DNA from: Paracoccus sp. SCSIO 75233
GTDB lineage: Bacteria > Pseudomonadota > Alphaproteobacteria > Rhodobacterales > Rhodobacteraceae
Direction of reading: 5' to 3'
Length of the DNA stretch: 64,000 nucleotides
NCBI RefSeq assembly: GCF_027912675.1
Contig: NZ_CP115757.1
Location: forward strand, 2,481,501-2,545,500
Shown: in pieces, positions 9,049 through 18,014 of the stretch
Layout of the letters: the number at the start of each line of letters is the position of its first letter
Numbering within the stretch: position 1 is the stretch's first letter
The notes under the pieces: generated by a model
Databases searched by the model: none
Told to the model about the DNA's origin: nothing
What the model saw: only the letters and a program-made list of their open reading frames with translations
Position numbers and translations under genes: made by a program

Positions 9049-10632
9049 TCAGTTTGCCTGACGGCGCAGGAAGGCCGGGATCTCCGCATTGCCGGACGGA
9101 CCGTCCTCTGCCAGATCATCGAAATCCGCGTCCAGATTGCCCTGACGACGGGCCGAAAGACGCTCGCTCACCCGATCCGCAATGGACGCGGAGGAGGGCT
9201 TTTCGTTCTGATGGCCGGACATACGCTCGATCATCCGGCCAAGACCCGCCATCCGGCTTTCGCCACGCGGCGGCTCCTGCTCGGCGCGGCGTGGGGTCGG
9301 GGCAGGCTTGCGCGATGCGGCACCGGGCTGCGCGGCGGCGGCACGGCGCATCCGCTCCAGCACATCGGCGGGCGGCGTACCACGCTGCGTATTGCCACGC
9401 GGGGCGACAAAATCGGCGGCGTCGTCGCGGATCGGATCAGCATGAACCGCCGGGCGCTGCTTCGGCTCCGGCTGATAGGCCGGCTGAGGCATATCGTCCT
9501 CAAAGCTCGCGGCAGGCGCGGCAGGCTCCTCGCGGCGCGCCGTTACCGGGGCCTCGCGGCGCGGCGGCACGTCCGCCTCACGCTCGGCTTTCGGGGCCGG
9601 GGCGGGCTGCGGCGGTGCAACGGCTTCCACACGGCGCGGCGGTGCCGGCGGCGCAGCCTCTTCCACGGCGGCGTCGATGCCGGTCGCGACAACGGACACG
9701 CGGATCGAGCCTTCCATATTCGGATCAAGCGTCGAACCGACGATGATATTCGCATCCGCATCGACCTTGTCGCGGATGATATTCGCCGCTTCGTCCAGTT
9801 CGAACAGCGTCAGATCGGTGCCGCCGGTGATGTTGATCAGCACACCTTTCGCGCCGTTCAGGCTGATTTCATCCAGAAGCGGGTTCGCAATCGCCTTCTC
9901 CGCCGCCTGCACGGCGCGGTTTTCGCCGTCCGCCTCGCCGGTGCCCATCATCGCCTTGCCCATTTCGTCCATCACGGCGCGGACATCGGCAAAGTCGAGG
10001 TTGATCAGACCCGGACGCACCATCAGGTCGGTCACACCCTTGACGCCCTGATACAGCACGTCATCGGCCATCGCGAAGGCTTCGGTGAAGGTGGTCTTTT
10101 CATTGGCCAGGCGGAACAGGTTCTGGTTGGGGATGATGATCAGCGTGTCGACATGCTTCTGCAGTTCCTCGACGCCGCCATCGGCCTGGCGCATCCGCTT
10201 GCTGCCCTCGAACTGGAAGGGCTTGGTCACGACACCAACGGTCAGGATGCCCATCTGACGTGCCGCCTGCGCGATGATCGGGGCCGCGCCGGTGCCGGTG
10301 CCGCCGCCCATCCCGGCGGTGATGAAGCACATATGCGCGCCCTGAAGATGATCGACGATGTCCTCAATCGTTTCTTCCGCCGCCCGCGCGCCGACCTGAG
10401 GCCGTGCGCCTGCGCCCAGACCCTCGGTCACTTTCGGGCCAAGCTGGATGCGCGATTCCGATTTCGACTGCTGAAGCGCCTGCGCGTCGGTATTGGCGAC
10501 CACGAAAACACAGCCATCAAGCTGTTTTTCGATCATGTTGTTGACCGCGTTGCCGCCTGCGCCACCGACACCGAACACGGTGATGCGGGGCTTGAGATCG
10601 TCGTCGTCGTTCATCATCAGATTGAGGTTCAT
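9049..10632 (-). CDS. ftsZ: Cell-division protein FtsZ
   Basis: Tubulin-like GTPase that forms the cytokinetic ring. The 527-aa protein has the nucleotide-binding [14 protein letters not shown] segment, the tubulin signature [10 protein letters not shown], the T7-loop region with NLDFADVR, then a long Ala/Pro/Arg-rich linker (about residues 320-500). It ends in a conserved C-terminal peptide (EIPAFLRRQ) that binds FtsA and other partners. The long linker is common in alphaproteobacteria. The ATG follows an AGGCGGAAA ribosome-binding site. A 220-nt gap to ftsA suggests an additional promoter directly upstream. Confidence 0.97.
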   Translation of the reverse strand: MNLNLMMNDDDDLKPRITVFGVGGAGGNAVNNMIEKQLDGCVFVVANTDAQALQQSKSESRIQLGPKVTEGLGAGARPQVGARAAEETIEDIVDHLQGAHMCFITAGMGGGTGTGAAPIIAQAARQMGILTVGVVTKPFQFEGSKRMRQADGGVEELQKHVDTLIIIPNQNLFRLANEKTTFTEAFAMADDVLYQGVKGVTDLMVRPGLINLDFADVRAVMDEMGKAMMGTGEADGENRAVQAAEKAIANPLLDEISLNGAKGVLINITGGTDLTLFELDEAANIIRDKVDADANIIVGSTLDPNMEGSIRVSVVATGIDAAVEEAAPPAPPRRVEAVAPPQPAPAPKAEREADVPPRREAPVTARREEPAAPAASFEDDMPQPAYQPEPKQRPAVHADPIRDDAADFVAPRGNTQRGTPPADVLERMRRAAAAQPGAASRKPAPTPRRAEQEPPRGESRMAGLGRMIERMSGHQNEKPSSASIADRVSERLSARRQGNLDADFDDLAEDGPSGNAEIPAFLRRQAN

Positions 10633-10852
10633 GGTTTCCGCCTGTTTTTATGACTGAGAGCTGGGTCTGCGCCCCATCGAATCCCCCGTATTGAACAAAC
10701 TGTAACTAAGAGAGGGCGAAACGTCATCAGAAAAACGGGTTTTAGCCGCAAAATATTGGGGCCGAGGAATTGAATCCAGCGGTATCTTGCCGACACCTCA
10801 GGATATAGCGGAAACCTTGGTCTCCCCTACCATAAATCTTTTCAAACGCCTG

Positions 10853-12187
10853 TCACCAATTGTTACGAAACCAGCGATAGGCGCGGCGCAGACTGCGCGC
10901 AGGATAGGTTTCGTTCGGAGTTTCGAAATCCCACCACTCGTCCTGCGGGTGCGCGGCGAACAGCGCCAATCCGACGGGCGAGGCGAAGTTCGGCCCGGTC
11001 AGCTGATGCGGCAGCCCGTGAATGCGCAGCGGCCGCCCGATCCGTACATTCCGGCCAAGCATCCGCGCGGCAAGCCCGTCCAGCCCCGGGATCTGGCTTC
11101 CCCCGCCGGTCAGCACGACCTGCTGGCTGGGCATGTGATCGAACCCGGCGGCGTCCAGAATCGCCGCCACTTCCTCCAGAATTTCCTCGACACGGGGGCG
11201 CATGATGCCAATCAGATCGGTGCGGCTGACGGTGCGGCGGTCGGTCTCCCAATCGCCGGTATCCCCGCCAAGCTCGATGAATTCGCGGTCGTCGCGGCCC
11301 GTGGCCTCCACCCCGCCATTCAGCGTCTTCAGCCGTTCTGCCACCGACATCGGCACCCGCAGGCCCTTCGCGATGTCCTGCGTCACCAGCTCGCCGCCCA
11401 TCGGGACCGCATCGGCAAAGATCATGTGCTTCTTGACGAAGATCGACACGCCGGTCGCGCCGCCGCCCATATCGATACAGGCCGCACCCAGTTCCTGCTC
11501 ATCCTCGACCAGCGAGGACAGCGCGGACATATAGGAAGCAGAGGCGATCCCCGCCAGTTCCATATCGCAGCGGCGGATCACATGGATCAGATTGTCGATG
11601 GCATCGCCATCCACGGTCAGCACATGCATATCGACGCCCAGACGCTCGCCCGAATGCTCCCGCGGGTCCATCAGCCCACTGCGCCCGTCAACAGTGAAAT
11701 TCACCGGCTGGGCATGCAGCACCTGACGCCCGCGCCCGAAATTCGGCACCTCACACGCGGCCAGCACCTGCGCAATATCGCCCTGCCCGACCGTCCCGCT
11801 TTTCAACGCAATCTCGCCGTCCAGCCCGTAAGAGGCGGGGCGAGCGCCCGCGATACAAGCAATGGCATGATCCACCCGCACCCCGGCGAGCTTCTGGGCA
11901 TGCTGAACCGCCGTCCGAATGGCGCGTTCGGTCTCGGCCATCGTCTCGATCTCACCGAAGCGCACGCCGCGCGAACGGGTGGTTGCCGCACCAATCACCT
12001 TGAAATTCGCCTGACCGGCCATCGGGCCGACCCCGTCCGTCTCGCGATAGACGCCCGGCCCGTCGAATTGCAGGACGAAACAGGCCACCTTGGAGCTTCC
12101 GATATCCAGAACCGCGATCACGCCGCGTTGCAGGGCGGCCTGACGCATGTTCCGCATGGCACGCTGTTGCTGGTAAAGATCTTTCAT
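10853..12187 (-). CDS. ftsA: Cell-division protein FtsA
   Basis: Actin-like ATPase that tethers FtsZ to the membrane. The product has the phosphate-1 motif AVLDIGSSKVACFV, the phosphate-2 region CIDMGGGATGVSIF and the adenosine motif VVLTGGGSQIPGL. The C terminus (SLRRAYRWFRNNW) is a basic-aromatic amphipathic helix of the kind that binds the membrane. Two ATGs are adjacent (12190 and 12187). The second gives 444 aa and better spacing from the GAGGAG sequence. It lies 15 nt after ftsQ. Confidence 0.96.
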   Translation of the reverse strand: MKDLYQQQRAMRNMRQAALQRGVIAVLDIGSSKVACFVLQFDGPGVYRETDGVGPMAGQANFKVIGAATTRSRGVRFGEIETMAETERAIRTAVQHAQKLAGVRVDHAIACIAGARPASYGLDGEIALKSGTVGQGDIAQVLAACEVPNFGRGRQVLHAQPVNFTVDGRSGLMDPREHSGERLGVDMHVLTVDGDAIDNLIHVIRRCDMELAGIASASYMSALSSLVEDEQELGAACIDMGGGATGVSIFVKKHMIFADAVPMGGELVTQDIAKGLRVPMSVAERLKTLNGGVEATGRDDREFIELGGDTGDWETDRRTVSRTDLIGIMRPRVEEILEEVAAILDAAGFDHMPSQQVVLTGGGSQIPGLDGLAARMLGRNVRIGRPLRIHGLPHQLTGPNFASPVGLALFAAHPQDEWWDFETPNETYPARSLRRAYRWFRNNW

Positions 12188-12202
12188 CATCTCTCCTCGC
12201 CC

Positions 12203-13180
12203 TCAGCTTTTCTTGTCCGCATCGGGCAGTTCACGACCGTCCGGTCCCAGCAATGGCTGCTTGCGCGCCGCGCGGATGGTGTTCTGCGCCCTGATCCCGA
12301 TCCGCGCCAGAGGCCGCGAGCCATCGCGCATATCCACCACCGAGACATCGCGGGACAGCAAATCCTCGGCCTTGTCGAGTGCAATCACCCGCTCAAGCGC
12401 CGCGACCGGGGCCGTGGCGGGCAGCTTGATCCGCTGACCGCGATCCAGCACCACATCCCAACGACGCTCCCCCACACGCTGCAAACCGCGCATCCGGGGC
12501 AGCAAGGGGCCAGCGGCGGCGAAAATCTGGATCGCCTCCTGCGCCACATCATCCGCGCCCTCGCCAGCAATCAGCGGCAATTCCGGGCGGACGGAGCGCG
12601 CCGTGACCGAGGCTACACGCTTGCCATATTCGTCGATCTGCTCGATCCCGCGCGAGTGACGCCACAGCAGCGCCGGTTCCCGCTCCACCACCTCGGCGGC
12701 AAGAACCCCGCCGGGCTTGATGCGCAGTTCCACGTCTTTCACGGCATCGAGGATCAGGATGTCCCGGCGAAGCTGGTCCAGATCTATGTCAAAGCTGGAT
12801 GCGGGCAGATCCACCGGCAGCATCATGCGCAGCGCCTTGTCGACCGGCTCCGACGCGCCGTCGATCACCATCGACTTGACCATGAACTGATCGCGGTTCT
12901 GCACCGCCTCGACCATGCCGGTCAGCCCGCCGGACAGCGATGCCCGACGATCCTCGTCCGACAGCCAGAGCAGCGCGGTCATGGCAATCAGAAACGCCGG
13001 CAAGCCGACGCGGGTCAGGCGGCGGAAACCGGGGGTCAGCCACATCCGGTTCAGCCGGTAGGCCAGCCGCGACGGCGCCGGGTCACGCTTCGGCTTCTGC
13101 GCCTCGCTTTGCGGACGCGGCCAGCCCTTGCGGGGCGGGGTCGGCTGCGGGCTGAAACCCGGATCGTAGCTGTGGTTCAT
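12203..13180 (-). CDS. ftsQ: Cell-division protein FtsQ
   Basis: Bitopic division protein linking early and late divisome parts. It is 325 aa, with a basic, proline-rich cytoplasmic tail (residues 1-70), one membrane segment ([16 protein letters not shown]), a POTRA domain ([19 protein letters not shown]) and the FtsQ domain. The start was set at 13180 because that ATG overlaps the ddl stop (ATGA), which implies coupled translation; the upstream in-frame ATG at 13189 lies inside ddl and is a possible alternative. Confidence 0.94.
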   Translation of the reverse strand: MNHSYDPGFSPQPTPPRKGWPRPQSEAQKPKRDPAPSRLAYRLNRMWLTPGFRRLTRVGLPAFLIAMTALLWLSDEDRRASLSGGLTGMVEAVQNRDQFMVKSMVIDGASEPVDKALRMMLPVDLPASSFDIDLDQLRRDILILDAVKDVELRIKPGGVLAAEVVEREPALLWRHSRGIEQIDEYGKRVASVTARSVRPELPLIAGEGADDVAQEAIQIFAAAGPLLPRMRGLQRVGERRWDVVLDRGQRIKLPATAPVAALERVIALDKAEDLLSRDVSVVDMRDGSRPLARIGIRAQNTIRAARKQPLLGPDGRELPDADKKS

Positions 13181-14100
13181 GCCCTGCATAGCGCATCCTC
13201 GATCAGCCACGCGCAAAGTGCGGGGAAATCCATCCCCGCAACCGCCGCCTGCTCCGGCGCGAGCGAGGTCGGCGTCATCCCCGGCTGGGTGTTGGTTTCC
13301 AGCAGATACAGGCCATCCAGACCGCGGCTGTCATCCCAGCGGAAATCGGTGCGGGTCATGCCGGTGCATCCCAGCAATTGATGGGCGCGCAAGGCATAAT
13401 CCAGACAGGCCGCCGTGACCTCCGCCGGGATCTCCGCCGGGACCACATGGCGGGAGCCGCCTTGCTTGTATTTCGCATCATAATCGTACCAGCCATCGGT
13501 GACGATCTCGGTCACGCCAAGCGCCCGGTCACCCAGCACGGTCGTGGTCAGTTCGCGCCCCGGCACATAGGTTTCCACCATCACCTCGGGCGGCATCTGC
13601 GCGCCGATCTGCGCCGGGCCGTTCGCGCCGTCGCGCACGATGTAAATCCCGACGCTGGAACCTTCGGCATTCGGCTTCACCACATAGGGCGGCGGCATCG
13701 GATGTTCGCGCCGCGCCTGTTCGGTCGGCACGACCAGGCTGTCGACGATCGGCAGCCCTGCCTCGCGGTAAATCTGCTTGGTCCGGGTCTTGTCCATCGC
13801 AAGGGCCGAGGCCAGCACGCCGGAATGTGTGTAAGGAATACCCAGCCATTCCAGCATGCCCTGCACACAGCCATCCTCACCCCAACGGCCATGAAGCGCG
13901 TTGAAGATCACATCCGGCTTCACATCCGCCAGTCGCGCTGGCAGGTCATGCCCCGCGTCGATTTCCGTTACGTCATAGCCCGCCTGCCGCAGCGCATTCG
14001 CGCACTCCGCCCCGGTGGACAAGGACACCTCGCGCTCTGCCGAGGGTCCGCCCATCAGGACGACGACTTTCGGGGCTGTCCTGCTCGACCTGCCCGCCAT
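13177..14100 (-). CDS. ddl: D-alanine-D-alanine ligase
   Basis: ATP-grasp ligase making the D-Ala-D-Ala dipeptide for peptidoglycan precursors. The 307-aa protein shows [16 protein letters not shown] (N-terminal signature), [16 protein letters not shown], the ATP-grasp core [13 protein letters not shown] and the metal and substrate site [15 protein letters not shown]. The length is that of DdlB. An AAAGGCGAG ribosome-binding site precedes the ATG. It opens the ddl-ftsQ-ftsA-ftsZ run; two similar small hairpins lie immediately upstream. Confidence 0.96.
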   Translation of the reverse strand: MAGRSSRTAPKVVVLMGGPSAEREVSLSTGAECANALRQAGYDVTEIDAGHDLPARLADVKPDVIFNALHGRWGEDGCVQGMLEWLGIPYTHSGVLASALAMDKTRTKQIYREAGLPIVDSLVVPTEQARREHPMPPPYVVKPNAEGSSVGIYIVRDGANGPAQIGAQMPPEVMVETYVPGRELTTTVLGDRALGVTEIVTDGWYDYDAKYKQGGSRHVVPAEIPAEVTAACLDYALRAHQLLGCTGMTRTDFRWDDSRGLDGLYLLETNTQPGMTPTSLAPEQAAVAGMDFPALCAWLIEDALCRA

Positions 14101-14112
14101 CTCGCCTTTCTG

Positions 14113-14158
14113 CCCGGTTGTTCCGGGAACGTCTTATTTTCGCCCGGTTTGTTCCGGG
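14113..14158 (-). repeat. Two tandem hairpins upstream of ddl
   Basis: On the minus strand, CCCGG-AACAA-CCGGG (14113-14127) and CCCGG-AACAAA-CCGGG (14143-14158) occur 30 bp apart. Each is a perfect 5-bp stem. They lie between the epimerase-like gene stop and the ddl start, ending 13 nt before the ddl ATG. They could be operator sites or 5' leader hairpins. Confidence 0.55.
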
Positions 14159-14209
14159 TCGTCGTGATCGTTCCAGTCTAGCCGAAGCAGGCGAATCAGG
14201 GAAGGGGGC

Positions 14210-15082
14210 TTATGCACGCTTCGGCGGAAAACCGGATTGTCCAGCCATCTGCCCAAGCGTGGCCGTCAATCGCCCCCATCCACCGGGCCGCCAGCCAAGG
14301 TCGCGCAGCCGGTCGGTCCGCATCTCGTTATACCCTCCGAGATCGGCAGCGGGAGGCAGATCGCCGGACACCTCGGTCAGGCGCTGCCATTCCGCCAGCA
14401 TCTCCCGCCGGTCCAGCAGCAAATCCGATACGTTGAACACCCCGCCCGTCCCGTTCAGCCCAAGCCGCATGGCAGCGGCCAGATCGTCGCCATGCACCTC
14501 CGTTCCGGCGCGGGCGGGGATGGGTTTCCCTGCGGCGAAATCCTCGAACAGATCGGCCCATTTATGGCGCTGCCCCGGACCGGGCGCGCCATAAACCCCG
14601 GTTGCACGCAAGATCGTCGCGGGCTGGCCCGACGCCAGCAGCGCCTGTTCCGCCTTCAGCTTGGCCTGCCCGTAAAGCGTATCGGGGCGGCATGCCATCT
14701 CCTCCGACAGCATACCATCCTGCGGCCCGTAAACCGCGCGGGTGGAGAGGAACACGACCCGTGCGCCCGCCCGTTCCGCAGCCCGGAACAACCGCAGCGA
14801 GCCGTCCAGATTACGGGCCAGAAACCCCGCCGCATCTTCCCCCTCCCCGCCCCGGTAACGACCGGGAACATGGTCAAATGCGGCGTGAATCACGGCATCG
14901 GCACCGGCCAGTTCCGGGACCTCCCCGTCGAGATCATAGGCGACATGCCGCACCTCGCCGTCAAAGAAGCCGCCTTCGGGGGCGCGGCGGGTCAGCACCG
15001 TGACTTCATCCCCGGCCCGCAGCGCCTCGTTCACCAGAAACCGCCCGACCAGCCCGGTGCCGCCGGTGATCGCCAGCCTCAT
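14210..15082 (-). CDS. NAD-dependent epimerase/dehydratase family protein (extended SDR)
   Basis: A 290-aa Rossmann-fold protein with the cofactor motif ITGGTGLVGRFL at its start, a VFLSTRAVYGPQDG segment (catalytic Ser/Thr region) and YGQAKLKAE (the YxxxK catalytic pair of extended short-chain dehydrogenases). It probably acts on a nucleotide sugar or a related compound, but the substrate cannot be read from sequence. The start at 15082 overlaps the glycosyltransferase stop (ATGA); the longer frame from 15142 is rejected for this reason. With the GT8 gene it forms a two-gene unit inserted upstream of ddl in the division cluster. Confidence 0.8.
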   Translation of the reverse strand: MRLAITGGTGLVGRFLVNEALRAGDEVTVLTRRAPEGGFFDGEVRHVAYDLDGEVPELAGADAVIHAAFDHVPGRYRGGEGEDAAGFLARNLDGSLRLFRAAERAGARVVFLSTRAVYGPQDGMLSEEMACRPDTLYGQAKLKAEQALLASGQPATILRATGVYGAPGPGQRHKWADLFEDFAAGKPIPARAGTEVHGDDLAAAMRLGLNGTGGVFNVSDLLLDRREMLAEWQRLTEVSGDLPPAADLGGYNEMRTDRLRDLGWRPGGWGRLTATLGQMAGQSGFPPKRA

Positions 15083-15912
15083 TCCGGGTCCGTCAGGCTG
15101 GAGAGATCGAGCCGCGGCCCCTGCCCCGCAAAGCCCCGCCACAGGTCGATCAGCGGACGCAACTGATCAGCCTTGTCGTGATCCTGCCAGGGTTTTTCAT
15201 ATTGGTAATGCAGGATGTAGATCTCATCCCACGCCCACAGATCGGGCATGTTGAACCACACATATTGCAGCATGTTGAAGAACACCGGCAGCCCATGCCA
15301 ATCGGGAAAGAACTCTTGCAAAAACGTCTGATCCGTCCGCCGCCAGAACATGCCGGGCCGGTCCAGCCGGTCGAGCATCGCGGCAAAGGTCTCATCCGAA
15401 GGGCGCGCGGTAAACACGCCGGAATTCATCCGATGAAAATCGGCGGCGGTTTCATAAACATTCGGCGCGGCGCAGAACTCCGGGTAGCCGAACAGCTTGT
15501 CACTGTTTTTCAGCATGATCGCATCAGCGTCGATGAACACGACCGAAGCATATTCGGTCAGTTGCCACAGCCGCAGCTTGGCGAAATTGTCGAGCGGGGT
15601 GTGAAAAGGCGGCTTGTTACCCTTGGTGAAGGCGGCGCGGGCGTGCAACGCATCGCGGGCATGGGCGGCGTTGAATTCGGGCGAGGTATTCAGCAGCCCG
15701 GTCCGGATCAGCCGCGCCCCGGCCTCGCGCAGCGGTGCCAGCGACGCATCCGGCACCGAGGTATACAGCACCACGATATCCGCATCCGTCCCTGTCGCCC
15801 GGATCGAGTTCACGAGGGCCAGCGCACCAAGCGCATAATCCTCGTTCGTGGCCAGCGTGACATAGGCGTGGCGGCTTTCTGCCGCGCGCTCTGCGATCAA
15901 CCCATCGGACAT
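15079..15912 (-). CDS. Glycosyltransferase family 8 (glycogenin-like)
   Basis: A 277-aa GT-A-fold transferase. It opens with AYVTLATNEDYALGALALVN, has the metal and nucleotide-sugar DxD-type motif in VVFIDADAIML, and the family stretch MNSGVFTARPSDETF. The ATG at 15912 has an AAAGGAGC ribosome-binding site; the frame opening at 16113 runs antisense into marC and is rejected. It is translationally coupled to the following epimerase-like gene, suggesting joint action on a sugar-containing product. Acceptor and donor are unknown. It starts divergently from marC with 87 nt between them. Confidence 0.82.
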   Translation of the reverse strand: MSDGLIAERAAESRHAYVTLATNEDYALGALALVNSIRATGTDADIVVLYTSVPDASLAPLREAGARLIRTGLLNTSPEFNAAHARDALHARAAFTKGNKPPFHTPLDNFAKLRLWQLTEYASVVFIDADAIMLKNSDKLFGYPEFCAAPNVYETAADFHRMNSGVFTARPSDETFAAMLDRLDRPGMFWRRTDQTFLQEFFPDWHGLPVFFNMLQYVWFNMPDLWAWDEIYILHYQYEKPWQDHDKADQLRPLIDLWRGFAGQGPRLDLSSLTDPE

Positions 15913-15999
15913 GTGATGCTCCTTTGTCTGACGGGCCTTGCGATACGACGCGGGCGGTTGATAGATCAAGCGTGATGACCCCTTAGAAAGCCCGCTTGC

Positions 16000-16659
16000 A
16001 TGGATATGAGTGCCATTTTCCGCGAACTCATCACGCTTTTCGTGGTCATCGACCCGATCGGTTCGATCCCGGTGTTCCTGTTCGCGACCAAATATGTCCC
16101 GCAGGCGCTTCACCGTCGCTTCGCGATCCGCGCGGTATCTGTCGCGACCGTTGTTTTGCTGGGCTTTCTGGCCTTCGGGCAGTTCGTGCTGGAGGCAATG
16201 GGGCTGCGGCTCGGCTCGTTCCAGATCGCCGGCGGGATCGTGCTGTTCCTGTTCGCGATGACGATGATTTTCGGCGAGTCAAAACCGCAGCGCGAGATCG
16301 AGGAGGCGGAGCGGGATCATCTGGAGGGCGCGGTATTTCCGCTGGCCATGCCGTCTATCGCGTCGCCGGGCGCGATGCTGGGGGTGGTGGTGCTGACCGA
16401 CAATCATCGCAACTCCATCGGTGATCAACTTGTCACGGCCGGGGCGTTGCTGATCGTGCTGGCGATTACGCTGGCCCTGCTGCTCGCCGCGACGAAGGTC
16501 TACAAATATATCGGCAGCACCGGGGCCAATATCATCAGCCGGGTCATGGGCATGTTGCTGGCCGCCGTCGCGGTCGACGCGGTGCTGGGCGGGATGGATA
16601 TGATGGGGCTCGCCAATGTCGTGGGCGGAGCCGGGGAGATGCTGTCGGGCCAGCAATGA
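16000..16659 (+). CDS. MarC-family integral membrane protein
   Basis: A 219-aa inner-membrane protein with about six hydrophobic segments. It contains the family pattern IDPIGSIPVFL near the N terminus and ASPGAMLGVVVL in the middle. The family (UPF0056/MarC) was once linked to multiple antibiotic resistance, but its transport role is not established. It is antiparallel to the surrounding mur and fts genes, and its stop abuts the murB stop with no spacer. The ATG at 16006 is an alternative start. Confidence 0.85.
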   Translation: MDMSAIFRELITLFVVIDPIGSIPVFLFATKYVPQALHRRFAIRAVSVATVVLLGFLAFGQFVLEAMGLRLGSFQIAGGIVLFLFAMTMIFGESKPQREIEEAERDHLEGAVFPLAMPSIASPGAMLGVVVLTDNHRNSIGDQLVTAGALLIVLAITLALLLAATKVYKYIGSTGANIISRVMGMLLAAVAVDAVLGGMDMMGLANVVGGAGEMLSGQQ

Positions 16660-17583
16660 TCAGGCTTTGTCGCCGATCCGGATGACCTCCCATTGCAGTT
16701 CGTGACCGGATTTTTCGCGCACCCGGTCACGGACCAGCTCGCCCAGGGCTTCAAGATCGGCGGCGGTCGCCCCGCCCGTGTTGAGCAGGAAATTCGGGTG
16801 CTTCTCCGACATCTGCGCGCCGCCGAGGCGATGGCCGCGCAGGCCCGCATCGTCTATAAGTTTCCATGCTTTCAGATCATGGCTGTCATCCGCCCGCCCG
16901 GTCGACGAAAACCCTGCCGGATTGCGGAAAGTCGAGCCCGCCGTGCAATCTTTCGTCGGCTGCGTCGCGTCGCGCTTGGCCAATTGATCGGTCATTTTCT
17001 GGTGCAGCGCCTCCGGCTCTCCGCGTTCGGCGCGGAAGCGGGCGGAGGTGATGACGCTGCCCTCGGCCAGATCGCTGTGGCGATAAGCGAAATGCAGGTT
17101 GTCTGGGGTGAGGGTCAGGGTTTCACCGCTACGGGTTATGGCTGTCACGTCGATCAGGCAGTCGGCGACATAGCTGCCATAGCAGCCAGCGTTCATCCGT
17201 ACAGCACCACCGATACTGCCGGGAATCGTGCGCAGGAAGGTCAGGTCCAGCCCCTGATCCGCCGCCTTCCGGGCGACATGCGCATCAAGCGCCGCAGCAC
17301 CTGCGATGACCGTATCGCCGTCGAAATCGATCCCGTTGAAGCCGCGCCCGAGCCGGATCACGACGCCGCGAATGCCGCCGTCGCGGACAATGAGATTGGA
17401 GCCGACACCCATCGGAAACACAGCAATTGCTGGGTCCAGATTGCGCAGGAAGGTGGCGAGATCGTCGTGATCGGCGGGTTGAAAGAACCAGTCGGCGGGG
17501 CCGCCCACGCGCAGCCATGTCAGCCCGTCAAGCGGGCGGTTCGGGGTCAGCGTGCCGCGGGGGGTGGGGAGATTTGTGATCAT
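16660..17583 (-). CDS. murB: UDP-N-acetylenolpyruvoylglucosamine reductase
   Basis: FAD/NADPH enzyme that reduces UDP-GlcNAc-enolpyruvate to UDP-MurNAc. It has the FAD-binding motifs [13 protein letters not shown] and [14 protein letters not shown], the [15 protein letters not shown] segment, the catalytic serine in [11 protein letters not shown] and the C-terminal glutamate in [10 protein letters not shown]. The ATG at 17583 gives 307 aa, beginning [12 protein letters not shown], like homologues; an in-frame ATG at 17619 would add 12 residues. A 431-nt repeat-bearing gap separates it from murC, so it may have its own promoter. Confidence 0.95.
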   Translation of the reverse strand: MITNLPTPRGTLTPNRPLDGLTWLRVGGPADWFFQPADHDDLATFLRNLDPAIAVFPMGVGSNLIVRDGGIRGVVIRLGRGFNGIDFDGDTVIAGAAALDAHVARKAADQGLDLTFLRTIPGSIGGAVRMNAGCYGSYVADCLIDVTAITRSGETLTLTPDNLHFAYRHSDLAEGSVITSARFRAERGEPEALHQKMTDQLAKRDATQPTKDCTAGSTFRNPAGFSSTGRADDSHDLKAWKLIDDAGLRGHRLGGAQMSEKHPNFLLNTGGATAADLEALGELVRDRVREKSGHELQWEVIRIGDKA

Positions 17584-17810
17584 GGGGAGCGTCGTAGCCA
17601 GCGGCGGGCGGGGCGTCAATCATGGTGCGCAACGGGTGCGTGCGGTGCGGGGTGCAACAGTTGATGTTGTAAATGGGTTTGGGGCAGCAATTATTGGGTT
17701 TTTCGGGTGTGCCGGGCGTACACCGGGCGTACACAGCGTGTACACAGGGTGTGCACCGGATTGAGGCGGTGCGGGGGTGATGCGCGGGATGTGGGGTATG
17801 GATTGGGTCT
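17584..17810. other. Non-coding stretch before murB with a GTGTAC-type repeat
   Basis: No credible gene is visible; translated frames are low-complexity His/Pro/Thr-rich readings. Around 17712-17757 the sequence repeats GCGTACAC or GTGTACAC-like units, including the inverted repeat GTACAC-AGC-GTGTAC (17729-17743). The murB promoter must lie here or just upstream. Confidence 0.5.
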
Positions 17811-17828
17811 GGTGCGTTGAAACGCACC
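17811..17828. repeat. Palindromic repeat GGTGCGTT-GA-AACGCACC (copy 2)
   Basis: Perfect 8-bp arms. Its flank CCTAC on the right is the complement of the GTAGG flank seen left of copies 1 and 5, so this copy is in inverted orientation. Confidence 0.8.
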
Positions 17829-17841
17829 CTACAGCGGGTAT

Positions 17842-17860
17842 GGTGCGTTTTTAACGCACC
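17842..17860. repeat. Palindromic repeat GGTGCGTT-TTT-AACGCACC (copy 3)
   Basis: Perfect 8-bp arms with a TTT centre, 13 bp after copy 2. Confidence 0.8.
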
Positions 17861-17910
17861 AATCCGGCCCGAACCCATCATCGGCGTTCAATACGGTTGG
17901 GCGAATGGAA

Positions 17911-17928
17911 GGTGCGCTGAAGCGCACC
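17911..17928. repeat. Palindromic repeat GGTGCGCT-GA-AGCGCACC (copy 4)
   Basis: Perfect arms carrying the GCGCT variant also seen in copy 1. The T-to-C change in the left arm is matched by A-to-G in the right arm, a compensatory pair. Confidence 0.8.
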
Positions 17929-17969
17929 GTACGGGTTGGGTGGCAAAGCAGGCAACGCGCGGGCCGTAG

Positions 17970-17987
17970 GGTGCGTTTCAACGCACC
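17970..17987. repeat. Palindromic repeat GGTGCGTT-TC-AACGCACC (copy 5)
   Basis: Perfect 8-bp arms preceded by CCGTAG, the same flank as copy 1. It ends 27 bp from the murC stop and could act as the 3' end of the murC transcript. Confidence 0.8.
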
Positions 17988-18014
17988 GATCCCCACACCC
18001 CCAAAACCAAAAAA

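Noticed and set aside
10787..13381. Very long open frame (864 codons) on the plus strand
   Set aside because: It is antisense to ftsA and ftsQ, has no recognisable domain and is rich in His/Arg/Pro, as expected from the reverse of high-GC coding sequence.
17528..17881. Minus-strand frame of 117 codons between murC and murB
   Set aside because: Low-complexity His/Pro/Thr composition over repeat DNA; not a gene.
17811..17987. Repeat cluster considered as a CRISPR array
   Set aside because: Units are 18-19 bp palindromes in both orientations with irregular spacing, and no cas gene is near.
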